A stretch of DNA of 64,000 nt from the NCBI RefSeq assembly GCF_015330165.1, contig NZ_JADDXT010000002.1, positions 866,504 through 930,503 of the forward strand. The letters run 5' to 3'. The translations under genes and the position numbers were made by a program. This document shows, one piece after another, positions 9,192-17,261 of this stretch (its first letter is position 1; the number at the start of each line of letters is the position of its first letter). The notes under the pieces were generated by a model. That model had not been told where the DNA came from, did no database searches, and saw nothing but the letters and a program-made list of their open reading frames with translations. This DNA is from Zobellia roscoffensis. GTDB lineage: Bacteria; Bacteroidota; Bacteroidia; Flavobacteriales; Flavobacteriaceae.

Positions 9192-11273
9192 ATGTCACAT
9201 TTAAAAGCTGCATCACGATTATTAACAGCAATTCTATTTGTAACCGGATTTTCTTCTTTTGCCCAAGAAAAACCGAATATCATCTATATCCTAACCGATG
9301 ATTTGGGTTATGGAGACATAGGTGCTTTTTTTCAAAATCAAAGAAAAGAAAACAATGACCGTAGCGAACCTTATACATTAACTCCACATTTGGACAAAAT
9401 GGCTTCGGAAGGCGCTATGCTTACCCATCATTACACGGCTGCACCAGTTTGTGCTCCTTCGCGTTCATCAGTTCTTTTAGGAGTTAGCCAAGGACATGCC
9501 AATGTACGAGATGGTCAGTTTGACAAGGCTCTAGCCGACAATAACACCCTTGGAAATGTAATGCAGCGCGCAGGATACAAGACAGCCGCAATTGGCAAGT
9601 GGGGTTTACAAGGGTCTAGCCGCTGGTCTAAAAATGGAGATTCTTGGCCCGCACATCCCAACAATAGAGGTTTTGATTACTACTATGGCTATATACGTCA
9701 TAGGGATGGTCATGAGCATTATCCTGTTGAAGGTGTTTATCGTGGTAAAAAAGAAGTCTATGAAAATAAAAATGAGGTAAGTGAAGGTTTAGATAAGTGT
9801 TATACAGGCGATTTATGGACAGCCGTTGCTAAAAAATGGATTGTAGAACAGGTGCAGGAAAAAGAAAAGCAAGAACCTTTCTTTATGTACTTAGCTTTTG
9901 ATACTCCCCATGCTGTTCTAGAACTCGCAACGCAAGCCTACCCCGAAGGAGGAGGTTTAAATGGCGGATTGCAATGGGTTGGAAAACCAGGAAATATGAT
10001 TAACACAGCTTCAGGTGAAGTGGATTCATACATTCACCCAGATTACGCCAATATTACCTATGACCATGATGAAGACTCAAGTACTCCGGAAGTCGCCTGG
10101 CCAGATGTATACAAGCGATACGCAAGTAGCACACGACGGATCGATAACGAAGTGGGCGATTTACTGCAACTGTTGAAAGACCTTAATATTGACGAAAATA
10201 CGTTGGTCGTTTTCAATTCGGACAACGGACCTTCTATGGAATCTTATTTGGAAGAAGAATATGCTGCCAACTTTTTCAATAGTTTCGGTCCTTTTGATGG
10301 TATTAAAAGAGATGTTCTTGAAGGTGGAGAACGCACACCGTTAATAGCACGTTGGCCAACGAAAATACCCTCTGGTAAAGTCATAGCGTCGCCAAGTATA
10401 GCTTATGATTGGTTACCTACATTTACTGAAGCAGCTGGTTATCCTGCTCCTGTTAATAGTGATGGTGTTTCGCTTCTACCTAGCCTAACCGGAAAAGGCA
10501 AACAACAGGAAAGCCTTATTTACGTAGAATACAATCAAAGCGGTAACACTCCCGAATACGAAGAATTTGCCACCAATAATCGTGGAAGACATAGAAAACA
10601 AATGCAAATGATGCGCGAAGGAGATATTGTAGGGTTACGATACAATATCCAGGGAGCAGATGATGACTTTGAATTCTATAATGTTGTGGAAGACACCCAC
10701 CAAACCACAAATCTGGCTACTTTACCAAATATGGAGGCACTTCAGGTTCAAATGAAAGAACGCGCGCTTCAGGTTCGCATGCCGGATACCACGGCCTCAA
10801 GACCTTATGATAATGCTGCAGTCCCCTCAATTTCCGTACACAATGTAAAAAATGGCCTAAAATGGACTGCTTTTGCAGATGAAACACCTTGGTTGCCTAA
10901 AATTGATAATTTAACTCCTGATGCTGAAGGCACAGTTAGCTTACCTACAGTTGAAAAAATTGAAAACAAAGGCGATGTCTTTCTTTTTGAAGGCTTTATT
11001 AAAGTTCCTACCAATGGCAAGTACACCTTTTCCCTAACCTCATCCAACAAAGCCTTTGTACGCATTCACGAGGCAGCTGTGATAGATGCCGGTTACGGTT
11101 ACAAAGACGGCTCTATTAAAGAAGGTACCATGAACTTAAAAGCAGGATACCATCCCATAAGAGTTTACTTCAAGAAGAAAGCAGGAACAAAGAACAATCT
11201 TGATTTACAGTGGACCGGACCATCAATTGAAAAAGGTCAAATACCTGAATCTGCATTTTACGCTATCAATTAA
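9192..11273 (+). CDS. Exported family S1 sulfatase with C-terminal PA14-like beta-sandwich domain
   Basis: A 693-residue protein with an SPI signal peptide (cleavage near 'SSFA-QEK'). It has the metal site 'LTDDLGYGDIG', formylglycine motif C-A-P-S-R with Cys87, 'AIGKWGLQ' and a late 'NSDNGPS' metal site. The catalytic region ends around residue 540. The remaining ~150 residues ('GDVFLFEGFIKVPTNGKY', 'FVRIHEAAVID', 'HPIRVYFKKKAG', 'LDLQWTGPS') look like a PA14-type carbohydrate-binding beta-sandwich. That would explain the length, since single-domain S1 enzymes have about 450-550 residues. It sits 31 bp after GH110 copy 2 and 8 bp before the next sulfatase. Substrate unknown; the appended domain suggests polymer or oligosaccharide targeting. 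Confidence 0.88.
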   Translation: MSHLKAASRLLTAILFVTGFSSFAQEKPNIIYILTDDLGYGDIGAFFQNQRKENNDRSEPYTLTPHLDKMASEGAMLTHHYTAAPVCAPSRSSVLLGVSQGHANVRDGQFDKALADNNTLGNVMQRAGYKTAAIGKWGLQGSSRWSKNGDSWPAHPNNRGFDYYYGYIRHRDGHEHYPVEGVYRGKKEVYENKNEVSEGLDKCYTGDLWTAVAKKWIVEQVQEKEKQEPFFMYLAFDTPHAVLELATQAYPEGGGLNGGLQWVGKPGNMINTASGEVDSYIHPDYANITYDHDEDSSTPEVAWPDVYKRYASSTRRIDNEVGDLLQLLKDLNIDENTLVVFNSDNGPSMESYLEEEYAANFFNSFGPFDGIKRDVLEGGERTPLIARWPTKIPSGKVIASPSIAYDWLPTFTEAAGYPAPVNSDGVSLLPSLTGKGKQQESLIYVEYNQSGNTPEYEEFATNNRGRHRKQMQMMREGDIVGLRYNIQGADDDFEFYNVVEDTHQTTNLATLPNMEALQVQMKERALQVRMPDTTASRPYDNAAVPSISVHNVKNGLKWTAFADETPWLPKIDNLTPDAEGTVSLPTVEKIENKGDVFLFEGFIKVPTNGKYTFSLTSSNKAFVRIHEAAVIDAGYGYKDGSIKEGTMNLKAGYHPIRVYFKKKAGTKNNLDLQWTGPSIEKGQIPESAFYAIN

Positions 11274-11281
11274 ATTACAAA

Positions 11282-12622
11282 ATGAAAAATATCTTCTTTT
11301 TAGCAGTTCTCTTTATCAGTATGTTTAAAGGAATAGCACAAGAACAACCTAATATTGTATTACTATTTGTAGATGATTACGGTTGGGCCGATGTGGGTTT
11401 TAGAAATACAAAGTTCCACACGCCCAATATTGACCAACTCAAAAAAGACGGTTTTAATTTTGAACGTGCCTACATTGCTACCCCAACCTGTAGCCCTAGT
11501 AGAGCTTCACTATTAACAGGTAAAGAACCAGTACGCTTTCAAATGGTACGCCATATTATTGACAGTAAAGAGAAGGCGGCGAAAAATAACGTCCCTGGTG
11601 GAAAATACAATTTATGGCCTACAGACCCTGTACAGATGCCTTCAAGAAATTGGTTGCCATTGGAGGAAGTCACCTATGCGGAGCGACTGAAAGAATTTGG
11701 TTACTACAATATGTTTATTGGTAAATGGCACCTTGGCAGTGAAAAATACCATCCGGTACATCAAGGTTTTGATGCACAATACGGCACAGGAGACCATGGC
11801 CACCCCGGAAACTACTATGCACCTTTCTTTAAAACGGGAAACCCCTTACCTAACTTTCCAGAAGGCACATACCTTACCGATGTTCTTACCGATGGCGCGG
11901 AAAAATTTATAGGCGATTATAATAAAGAACAACCCTTTATGCTATCTCTTTGGTACTATAACGTACATGGTCCGCACATTGGCCGAAACGATTGGGTCGA
12001 ACGCTATGAAAAAGAGGGTCTAAGCGGTAAAGACGCACAATATGCAGCAATGGTAAGCGCCATGGATGAATCCGTAGGAAAAGTCAGAAAGGCACTTGAC
12101 GAAAAGGGAATTGCAGAAAATACTGTTGTAATTTTACTATCTGACCAAGGTGGTTATTTCAGTAATGCTCCCTTATCCGGTGGAAAAACAGGTGGTAACA
12201 CTTTAGGCGAAGGTGGTGCAAGAGTTCCTTTTATCATCAAGTATCCTGGAGTTACAATGCCCGGTATTTCATGTGACGTTCCCGTACAATCAATTGACGT
12301 CTTCCCTACTTTGGTAGAAATTGCATCAGGTAAAAAATCAAAGTCAAAAGATATTCAAGGCAAAAGTTTGATGCCTCTCCTACAAGGCAAGAAATTCAAA
12401 GAACGTAATCTATTTTTCTTCCGCAGTTATGAAGACCAATATACCGCCATTATGAACGGCGATTGGAAAATGGTTAAATACCACAGTGGTCGTCACGATT
12501 TGTTCAATATCAAAAACGATAGAAGCGAATCTAGAAACCTCATTGATATAGAAGTTGACCAAGCCAAGAAAATGAAGAAACAGCTTAAAAAGTGGGAGAA
12601 AGAAGCCGTTCCAGAGTTTTAA
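11282..12622 (+). CDS. Exported family S1 sulfatase (arylsulfatase-like)
   Basis: A 446-residue protein with signal peptide ('FKGIAQEQ'), metal site 'FVDDYGWADVG', formylglycine motif C-S-P-S-R at Cys70, canonical second signature 'IGKWHLGSEKYHP' and late metal site 'LSDQGG'. Here the usual Asp-Asn of the late site reads Asp-Gln; this pair varies between subfamilies. It is compact with no extra domain. It is packed 8 bp behind the PA14-bearing sulfatase and ~40 bp before the next, so it is almost certainly in the same transcript. It probably acts on a different sulfate position from its neighbours, since each sulfatase in the block has a distinct active-site neighbourhood. Confidence 0.9.
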   Translation: MKNIFFLAVLFISMFKGIAQEQPNIVLLFVDDYGWADVGFRNTKFHTPNIDQLKKDGFNFERAYIATPTCSPSRASLLTGKEPVRFQMVRHIIDSKEKAAKNNVPGGKYNLWPTDPVQMPSRNWLPLEEVTYAERLKEFGYYNMFIGKWHLGSEKYHPVHQGFDAQYGTGDHGHPGNYYAPFFKTGNPLPNFPEGTYLTDVLTDGAEKFIGDYNKEQPFMLSLWYYNVHGPHIGRNDWVERYEKEGLSGKDAQYAAMVSAMDESVGKVRKALDEKGIAENTVVILLSDQGGYFSNAPLSGGKTGGNTLGEGGARVPFIIKYPGVTMPGISCDVPVQSIDVFPTLVEIASGKKSKSKDIQGKSLMPLLQGKKFKERNLFFFRSYEDQYTAIMNGDWKMVKYHSGRHDLFNIKNDRSESRNLIDIEVDQAKKMKKQLKKWEKEAVPEF

Positions 12623-12662
12623 ACCAAATACAAACGAGATACAATACATGAAATTGGAAGCA

Positions 12663-14135
12663 ATGAAAAAAATAATAACGACTGGTATTTTTATAATCTT
12701 TACCTGTTTGACCTTCGCTCAAGAGAAGCCAAATATTATCTGGCTCATGGCCGAAGATATGAGTATTGATCTTGAGTGTTACGGTATGAAAGGTGTAAAA
12801 ACTCCCAATCTGAATAAGATGGCAGAGGAAGGCGTTAAATTCGAAAACTGCTTTGTAACCAACCCTATTTGTTCCCCTAGTCGTTCTGCAATGCTTACGG
12901 GAACGCATCAGGTAAAAATAAATGCACATCATCATAGAAGCAATAGAGATGTTCCTTTAGACCCGCAGTTTAAACCTTTTACTTATTGGTTGCGAGAAGC
13001 AGGTTATACTACTATTTTAGGACATCATGGTGTCATGGGACAAGGTCGTAAAATAGATGCTAATTTTAAACATGAACCTATAGGTCCGTGGGATGGAAAA
13101 ACACAGTTCGGGATTTTCGACAAGTACGATACGTTTGAGAAAGAAGACCAACCATTTTTTGCGCAAATTCAACTTGTGGCTAGTCACAGAGGCGATTGGT
13201 GGGACGAGGTTCGAGAAAATTCAAAACACCCTGTTAACCCTGCCGATGTGGAACTCCCAAAATTCATGGCCGATGACCCAGTAATTCGTTTGGACTGGGC
13301 GAAATATCTAGACCAAATAGAATTTTTGGACAATGAGGTAGGAATGATTTTTCAAGAATTGGAAGATAAGGGAATGGCCGACAATACTGTTGTTATCTTT
13401 ATTGGGGATAACGGCCGGTGCAATATTCGTGGAAAAGGATATCTTCAAGACCCAGGATTGCACATTCCACTTATCGTTTATTACCCAAAAGATTTAAAAG
13501 CAGGCCAAATTAGGAAAGATGTAGTTTCTGCCACGGATATTACGGCAACAGTATTAGATTTTGCCGATATAAAAGTTCCCGAATACATGACCGGAAAACC
13601 GATTTTCGATAAGGATTTTAAACGCGATTATGTGTACGGAGCCCGTGATCTTTGGGACGAGATAGAAGAAAAATCCCGCGCTATTACCTCTGGTGATTGG
13701 AAATACATCCGTAATGATATGCCAGAAGTTCCGTATGATGCGCGTCAGGCCTATTTAGAGTTCTACCGCCCTGCAGTTCATAGAATGCGTACGCTAAAAG
13801 CAGAAGGAAAACTTAATGAAAGTCAAAAGTTATTCTTTGCCCCTAACAAGGATAAAGAAGAATTATATGACCTTAAGAACGATCCGCAAGAATTAAACAA
13901 CTTAGCAAAAAACCCTAAGTATGTAGATGTATTGCAAAAGATGCGCGATAAGACTTTGGCATATGATGAAGAAATGAGACCCGTAGGCTCAGAATATCAT
14001 CCTGTACATGCTATTTCTGTGGATGCCCTAAAATGGGTGAAAGAAAAAAGACCGGAAGAATACCAGAAGATGGTAGATGGTGAAGAAATAGGGTTTAAAA
14101 AAGCCGTTCAAGGGTATAAAGAAAGCCTGAAATAA
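12663..14135 (+). CDS. Exported family S1 sulfatase with non-canonical second signature
   Basis: A sulfatase of 490 residues from the chosen ATG. An upstream in-frame ATG at 12648 adds MKLEA; the inner start is preferred because it begins a clean signal peptide (ending 'TFAQEKP') and has GGAAG five bases before it. Cys70 lies in the intact formylglycine motif C-S-P-S-R. Two usual active-site features differ: the first metal pair reads Glu-Asp ('MAEDMS') instead of Asp-Asp, and the normal G-K-W-H-L-G stretch is 'LGHHGVMGQG', lacking the sulfate-contacting Lys. 'IGDNGRCN' gives the late metal site. The changes look like a subfamily trait rather than decay, as the frame is intact. It is the last gene before a terminator. 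Confidence 0.85.
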   Translation: MKKIITTGIFIIFTCLTFAQEKPNIIWLMAEDMSIDLECYGMKGVKTPNLNKMAEEGVKFENCFVTNPICSPSRSAMLTGTHQVKINAHHHRSNRDVPLDPQFKPFTYWLREAGYTTILGHHGVMGQGRKIDANFKHEPIGPWDGKTQFGIFDKYDTFEKEDQPFFAQIQLVASHRGDWWDEVRENSKHPVNPADVELPKFMADDPVIRLDWAKYLDQIEFLDNEVGMIFQELEDKGMADNTVVIFIGDNGRCNIRGKGYLQDPGLHIPLIVYYPKDLKAGQIRKDVVSATDITATVLDFADIKVPEYMTGKPIFDKDFKRDYVYGARDLWDEIEEKSRAITSGDWKYIRNDMPEVPYDARQAYLEFYRPAVHRMRTLKAEGKLNESQKLFFAPNKDKEELYDLKNDPQELNNLAKNPKYVDVLQKMRDKTLAYDEEMRPVGSEYHPVHAISVDALKWVKEKRPEEYQKMVDGEEIGFKKAVQGYKESLK

Positions 14136-14185
14136 GAAGTTTAATGTAGTTGTGTTAGTGAGTTTATCACGCTAGTTTGTTTAGA

Positions 14186-14221
14186 AGTCCTCAGTACATA
14201 TGTTGCTGGGGACTTTTTTTT
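14186..14221 (+). terminator. Rho-independent terminator of the GH110/sulfatase operon
   Basis: Nine-base arms AGTCCTCAG and CTGGGGACT (one G-T pair) enclose an 11-base loop and are followed at once by seven or eight Ts. It lies 50 bp after the last sulfatase stop and separates it from the convergent outer-membrane protein gene. The reverse strand lacks a good T-run, so it mainly serves the plus-strand operon. Confidence 0.8.
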
Positions 14222-14235
14222 ATTTTCCTATTGAA

Positions 14236-16965
14236 TTACCCTTTTCTGGGCCTACTATTAAGTTTGTGCATGTAACTCACAATAAAGTAACGCCCCAGAC
14301 TTTCGGAGGTAGTCTCTTCAAAATAGTTGGTTGTACTACGTCTGTAGATATCTATATTTTTATCAAGCAAATCAATAAACAACAACTTTAAAACGTGACT
14401 TTTTTGTTTTGAAAAGGCATATGATACAGTGGCGTTCCAAAGCGGAATGTTCTCATTAGACGCAAAAGCATTATCCGTGTAAATAAAATAATCAAATTGG
14501 GTATTGAAGTTCACTTTCTTCCCCAAATCACAATCAAGCATAGAAAAATACTGTTGTTTAGTGTACTTTCTATCTAAATCACGCTCTATAGAGAATGAGG
14601 TATTATTCACACTATAAGTAGCGCCAGCTTTTATATCTACCAGGCTTTTATTATTGTTCTCTAACGTTCCGCTAAACAAAAAATCTTTGGAGGTTACCTC
14701 ATTAAGCTGAAAGTTGATAATAGCATTATTCGCATTAAAAAAGTTGCGATTTCTAAACGAGTAGCGTATGCCCAGACTTTTTATTCTCTGACTAAAACCC
14801 AGAGTTGCATTCAGCCTGCGCTTAACTCCATTATTCTCATAACTCAACGTTCTTATATAATCATCATCTACATCAACACTTTTAATAATAGCATCCTTTG
14901 AATATTGATACTGTAACCGCGTATTAAAGCTAAACGAGGATTTGAAATCATGAATTATGGCAGAGAGAGTAAGTGCATCCATCTTTTCAGCCACAAGGTC
15001 CGGATTCCCTTTTCGTATAGAGAAAGGATTTAAATCGTTAACCACCGTAGAACTCTCAATAGGGCGTGGTCTTCGGATGTTCTTTTTATAATTAAACCTA
15101 TATTTCTGACCTCTTTTAGGAATATACTGCACGGTTGCCATGGGGTTAACGAACAACCGATCCGTAACTGCTGCCGTCTCATTCACCACACCAAATGAAC
15201 GTATCACATCTTGTAATTCCATTGCGGTGTAGGTATTGATTTTTCTTGTAGTATAACTATGTGCTAAACGGGTCTGGTAATTATTTTCATTATGGTCGTA
15301 GTCGTATTCTAAAATCTCTTCTTTGTTATTGCCACTTATAGTGGTCTTATTCTGATAGACATTTTCCCTATCTACCTTATTGCTCATGTAAGACTCTATC
15401 TTCATGTAATGATTGCCCCCAAGAGGTTCGGTATATTTGAAGTTGAAATTTACAATAGAAGTATTCAGTTTCTGATCACGAATAGTATTAAGTTCTTTTA
15501 TTGATTCCTTAGGCGTATTTACACGTCTGGTTATTAACGTATTCTGGTCGTTTTTCATGGCAGAACTATTAAAAGAAGTTTTGAGTCCCGTAGCTAGGCT
15601 CCTGCCCTTCTTTCTTAGTTTTTGATAAAAATTGATACCCAAATTGGCGCGTTTTCTATCCCGATCAACATTAGAGAGATTATCATTTTTAGTACTGAGT
15701 TCTTCCTCTTTAAAATAGCGCCCCATACGATTAGAGTAGCTTTTTATATCATCGGAAATCAATTGTCCCTTAACGATAAGACTATTGTTAGGGTTGGATT
15801 TATTCTTGTAATCTAGATTTACATTGTGATTATCTTTTGTATTTATATATTCATTTTCGGCCACGTAATCAAAATTATTGGCGTTGGAAAAAGTAATTCG
15901 TTTTGATACCGAAGTACCATCATTCTTAGAATGGTTATAGAAATAATCTCCGTTCAAAGACTTTTTCTCTTTAAACTCATGCCCCACATTTACCCCTGCC
16001 ACTCCTGTATTTAGGAAACCGCTTAAGCTTTTTGTTTTTTGGGCCGTGTTCTGTTCTTCTTCATCATCACCATCGCCATCAACACCATCTGCATTCTTTA
16101 AAAAATCTTGAATATTAGACCCTGTTATGTTGATATTATTGGTTTTACCGATTATAGAAAATTGTGTTTTAGAAGTGAATTTATTATAGTTGAGATTCCC
16201 AAAATATCTATTATCAAGTCCAGCTCCTGCAGACACCTTTCCGAAACCATTATTTTTTTTGGATTCTTTTAAAGTAAAATTTATAACCACTTCTTTGTTT
16301 CCATCAGCAACGCCTGTTAGTTCAGATTCATCGCTTTTCTTATCTATAATTTCCACGTTGGCAATGGCATCTGCAGATAAATTTTTAAGCACTATAGATG
16401 GATCACCACCAAAGAATTCCTTACCATCAATCATAATTTTGGTAACCTCGTTGCCTTGTGCATTTACCTTGCCATCAGAATCTATTTCCAGTCCCGGAAT
16501 TTTATTTAGTAACTCTTCCAGGTTATCATCTGGATCCACTTTAAAAGAATTAGTACTGAAAGCTATAGTATCCTGTTTTATCTGCACTGGCACAACTGCA
16601 GTTAAGGTAACCCCTTCCAATTCATATGTATCTTCTACAAGAGTTAAGTTTCCAAAATCAAGAGTTTCCCCGGTGTATGAAATGTTCTTGTATAATGAGA
16701 TATAACCCAATGAAGAAATATTCAATATGTAATCTCCCTTCTGCGCATCTGTAATTTTGAAATCTCCATGTACATCTGTAACGGTATAATCCACATAAGT
16801 AGAATCCTTCACACTCAGCAATACTACTGCAACAGCTTCCAAAGGTTCTGAACCCTCTGAAATTACTTTGCCAGAAATAGCGTCCGAAGATTGCGCCTGT
16901 ATTAAAGAAAAGAAAAAAAAGGAAAACACATTTACAAAAACAGTCTTCCATAGACAATGCATCAT
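14236..16965 (-). CDS. TonB-receptor-like outer-membrane beta-barrel protein with carboxypeptidase-regulatory-like domain
   Basis: A ~909-residue outer-membrane protein. The longer frame begins with TTG at 16998; the adjacent ATG pair at 16965/16962 fits the signal peptide ('FFFFSLIQAQS') better. Next come a CarboxypepD_reg-like beta-sandwich ('ISGKVISEG' to 'LNISSLGYISLY'), a TonB-plug-like region ('LLNKIPGLEIDSDGKVNAQG', 'IMIDGKEFFGGDPS') and a large barrel. This is the OMP_b-brl family common in Flavobacteriia, related to TonB-dependent receptors. It is not a typical SusC: no SusD follows and it is shorter. An acidic loop ('DGVDGDGDDEEEQN') may bind cations. Uptake of galactan fragments is possible but unproven; it is divergent from the second sulfatase operon. 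Confidence 0.82.
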   Translation of the reverse strand: MMHCLWKTVFVNVFSFFFFSLIQAQSSDAISGKVISEGSEPLEAVAVVLLSVKDSTYVDYTVTDVHGDFKITDAQKGDYILNISSLGYISLYKNISYTGETLDFGNLTLVEDTYELEGVTLTAVVPVQIKQDTIAFSTNSFKVDPDDNLEELLNKIPGLEIDSDGKVNAQGNEVTKIMIDGKEFFGGDPSIVLKNLSADAIANVEIIDKKSDESELTGVADGNKEVVINFTLKESKKNNGFGKVSAGAGLDNRYFGNLNYNKFTSKTQFSIIGKTNNINITGSNIQDFLKNADGVDGDGDDEEEQNTAQKTKSLSGFLNTGVAGVNVGHEFKEKKSLNGDYFYNHSKNDGTSVSKRITFSNANNFDYVAENEYINTKDNHNVNLDYKNKSNPNNSLIVKGQLISDDIKSYSNRMGRYFKEEELSTKNDNLSNVDRDRKRANLGINFYQKLRKKGRSLATGLKTSFNSSAMKNDQNTLITRRVNTPKESIKELNTIRDQKLNTSIVNFNFKYTEPLGGNHYMKIESYMSNKVDRENVYQNKTTISGNNKEEILEYDYDHNENNYQTRLAHSYTTRKINTYTAMELQDVIRSFGVVNETAAVTDRLFVNPMATVQYIPKRGQKYRFNYKKNIRRPRPIESSTVVNDLNPFSIRKGNPDLVAEKMDALTLSAIIHDFKSSFSFNTRLQYQYSKDAIIKSVDVDDDYIRTLSYENNGVKRRLNATLGFSQRIKSLGIRYSFRNRNFFNANNAIINFQLNEVTSKDFLFSGTLENNNKSLVDIKAGATYSVNNTSFSIERDLDRKYTKQQYFSMLDCDLGKKVNFNTQFDYFIYTDNAFASNENIPLWNATVSYAFSKQKSHVLKLLFIDLLDKNIDIYRRSTTNYFEETTSESLGRYFIVSYMHKLNSRPRKG

Positions 16966-17029
16966 AAACCCAAAATATATTACAGCCCTCACGAGCAAAG
17001 TCTAAAGATAATTTGAAGTAAATGAACAG

Positions 17030-17068
17030 GTGTACATAAGAGTACAAGAAATGTATTGTGGAGTACAA
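17030..17068. promoter_or_regulatory. Helically phased direct repeats upstream of the outer-membrane protein gene
   Basis: GAGTACAA occurs at 17040-17047 and again at 17061-17068, exactly 21 bp apart. A related GTGTACA sits 10 bp before the first copy (17030-17036). Spacing of one and two helical turns is typical of a dimeric activator binding one face of DNA. The array lies ~65-105 bp upstream of the minus-strand gene start. The identity of the regulator cannot be told. Confidence 0.4.
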
Positions 17069-17221
17069 ATTCTGCCTAACTTATGATCAATTTGCTTTAA
17101 CTATGCAACATATGGTCAAGGGCATAAACTATACGAGGTAAAATAACTACATTGCCTAGTGCTTTACTTTGTAGGATATTGGACTAACAATACAACTTAT
17201 TTTAAGTAGTTGTAAAACCCA

Positions 17222-17242
17222 AAAATTGATCATATCAATTTT
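17222..17242. promoter_or_regulatory. Inverted repeat, candidate operator of the second sulfatase operon
   Basis: Perfect nine-base arms AAAATTGAT and ATCAATTTT are separated by CAT and end 20 bp before the ATG of the sulfatase gene. The position overlaps where transcription should start, which suits a repressor. The TTGAT/ATCAA half-sites resemble the MarR-associated palindrome at ~36.3 and 36.8 kb, but the spacer is three bases instead of two. Confidence 0.4.
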
Positions 17243-17261
17243 AAAATTAAAGAACACCACT

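Noticed and set aside
12585..12935. 116-codon frame on the minus strand at the junction of two sulfatases
   Set aside because: It spans the ends of two clear sulfatase genes on the other strand and shows no domain or signal.
14200..14391. 63-codon plus-strand frame after the sulfatase operon
   Set aside because: It starts inside the terminator and runs antisense into the barrel gene.
16190..16705. 171-codon open frame on the plus strand
   Set aside because: It lies wholly antisense to the outer-membrane barrel gene, has low-complexity Ser/Leu/Phe content and no family resemblance.
14236..16965. SusC-type TonB-dependent transporter for the sulfatase locus
   Set aside because: Shorter than SusC, no SusD follows, and the barrel resembles the general OMP_b-brl family; a transport role in this locus is not shown.
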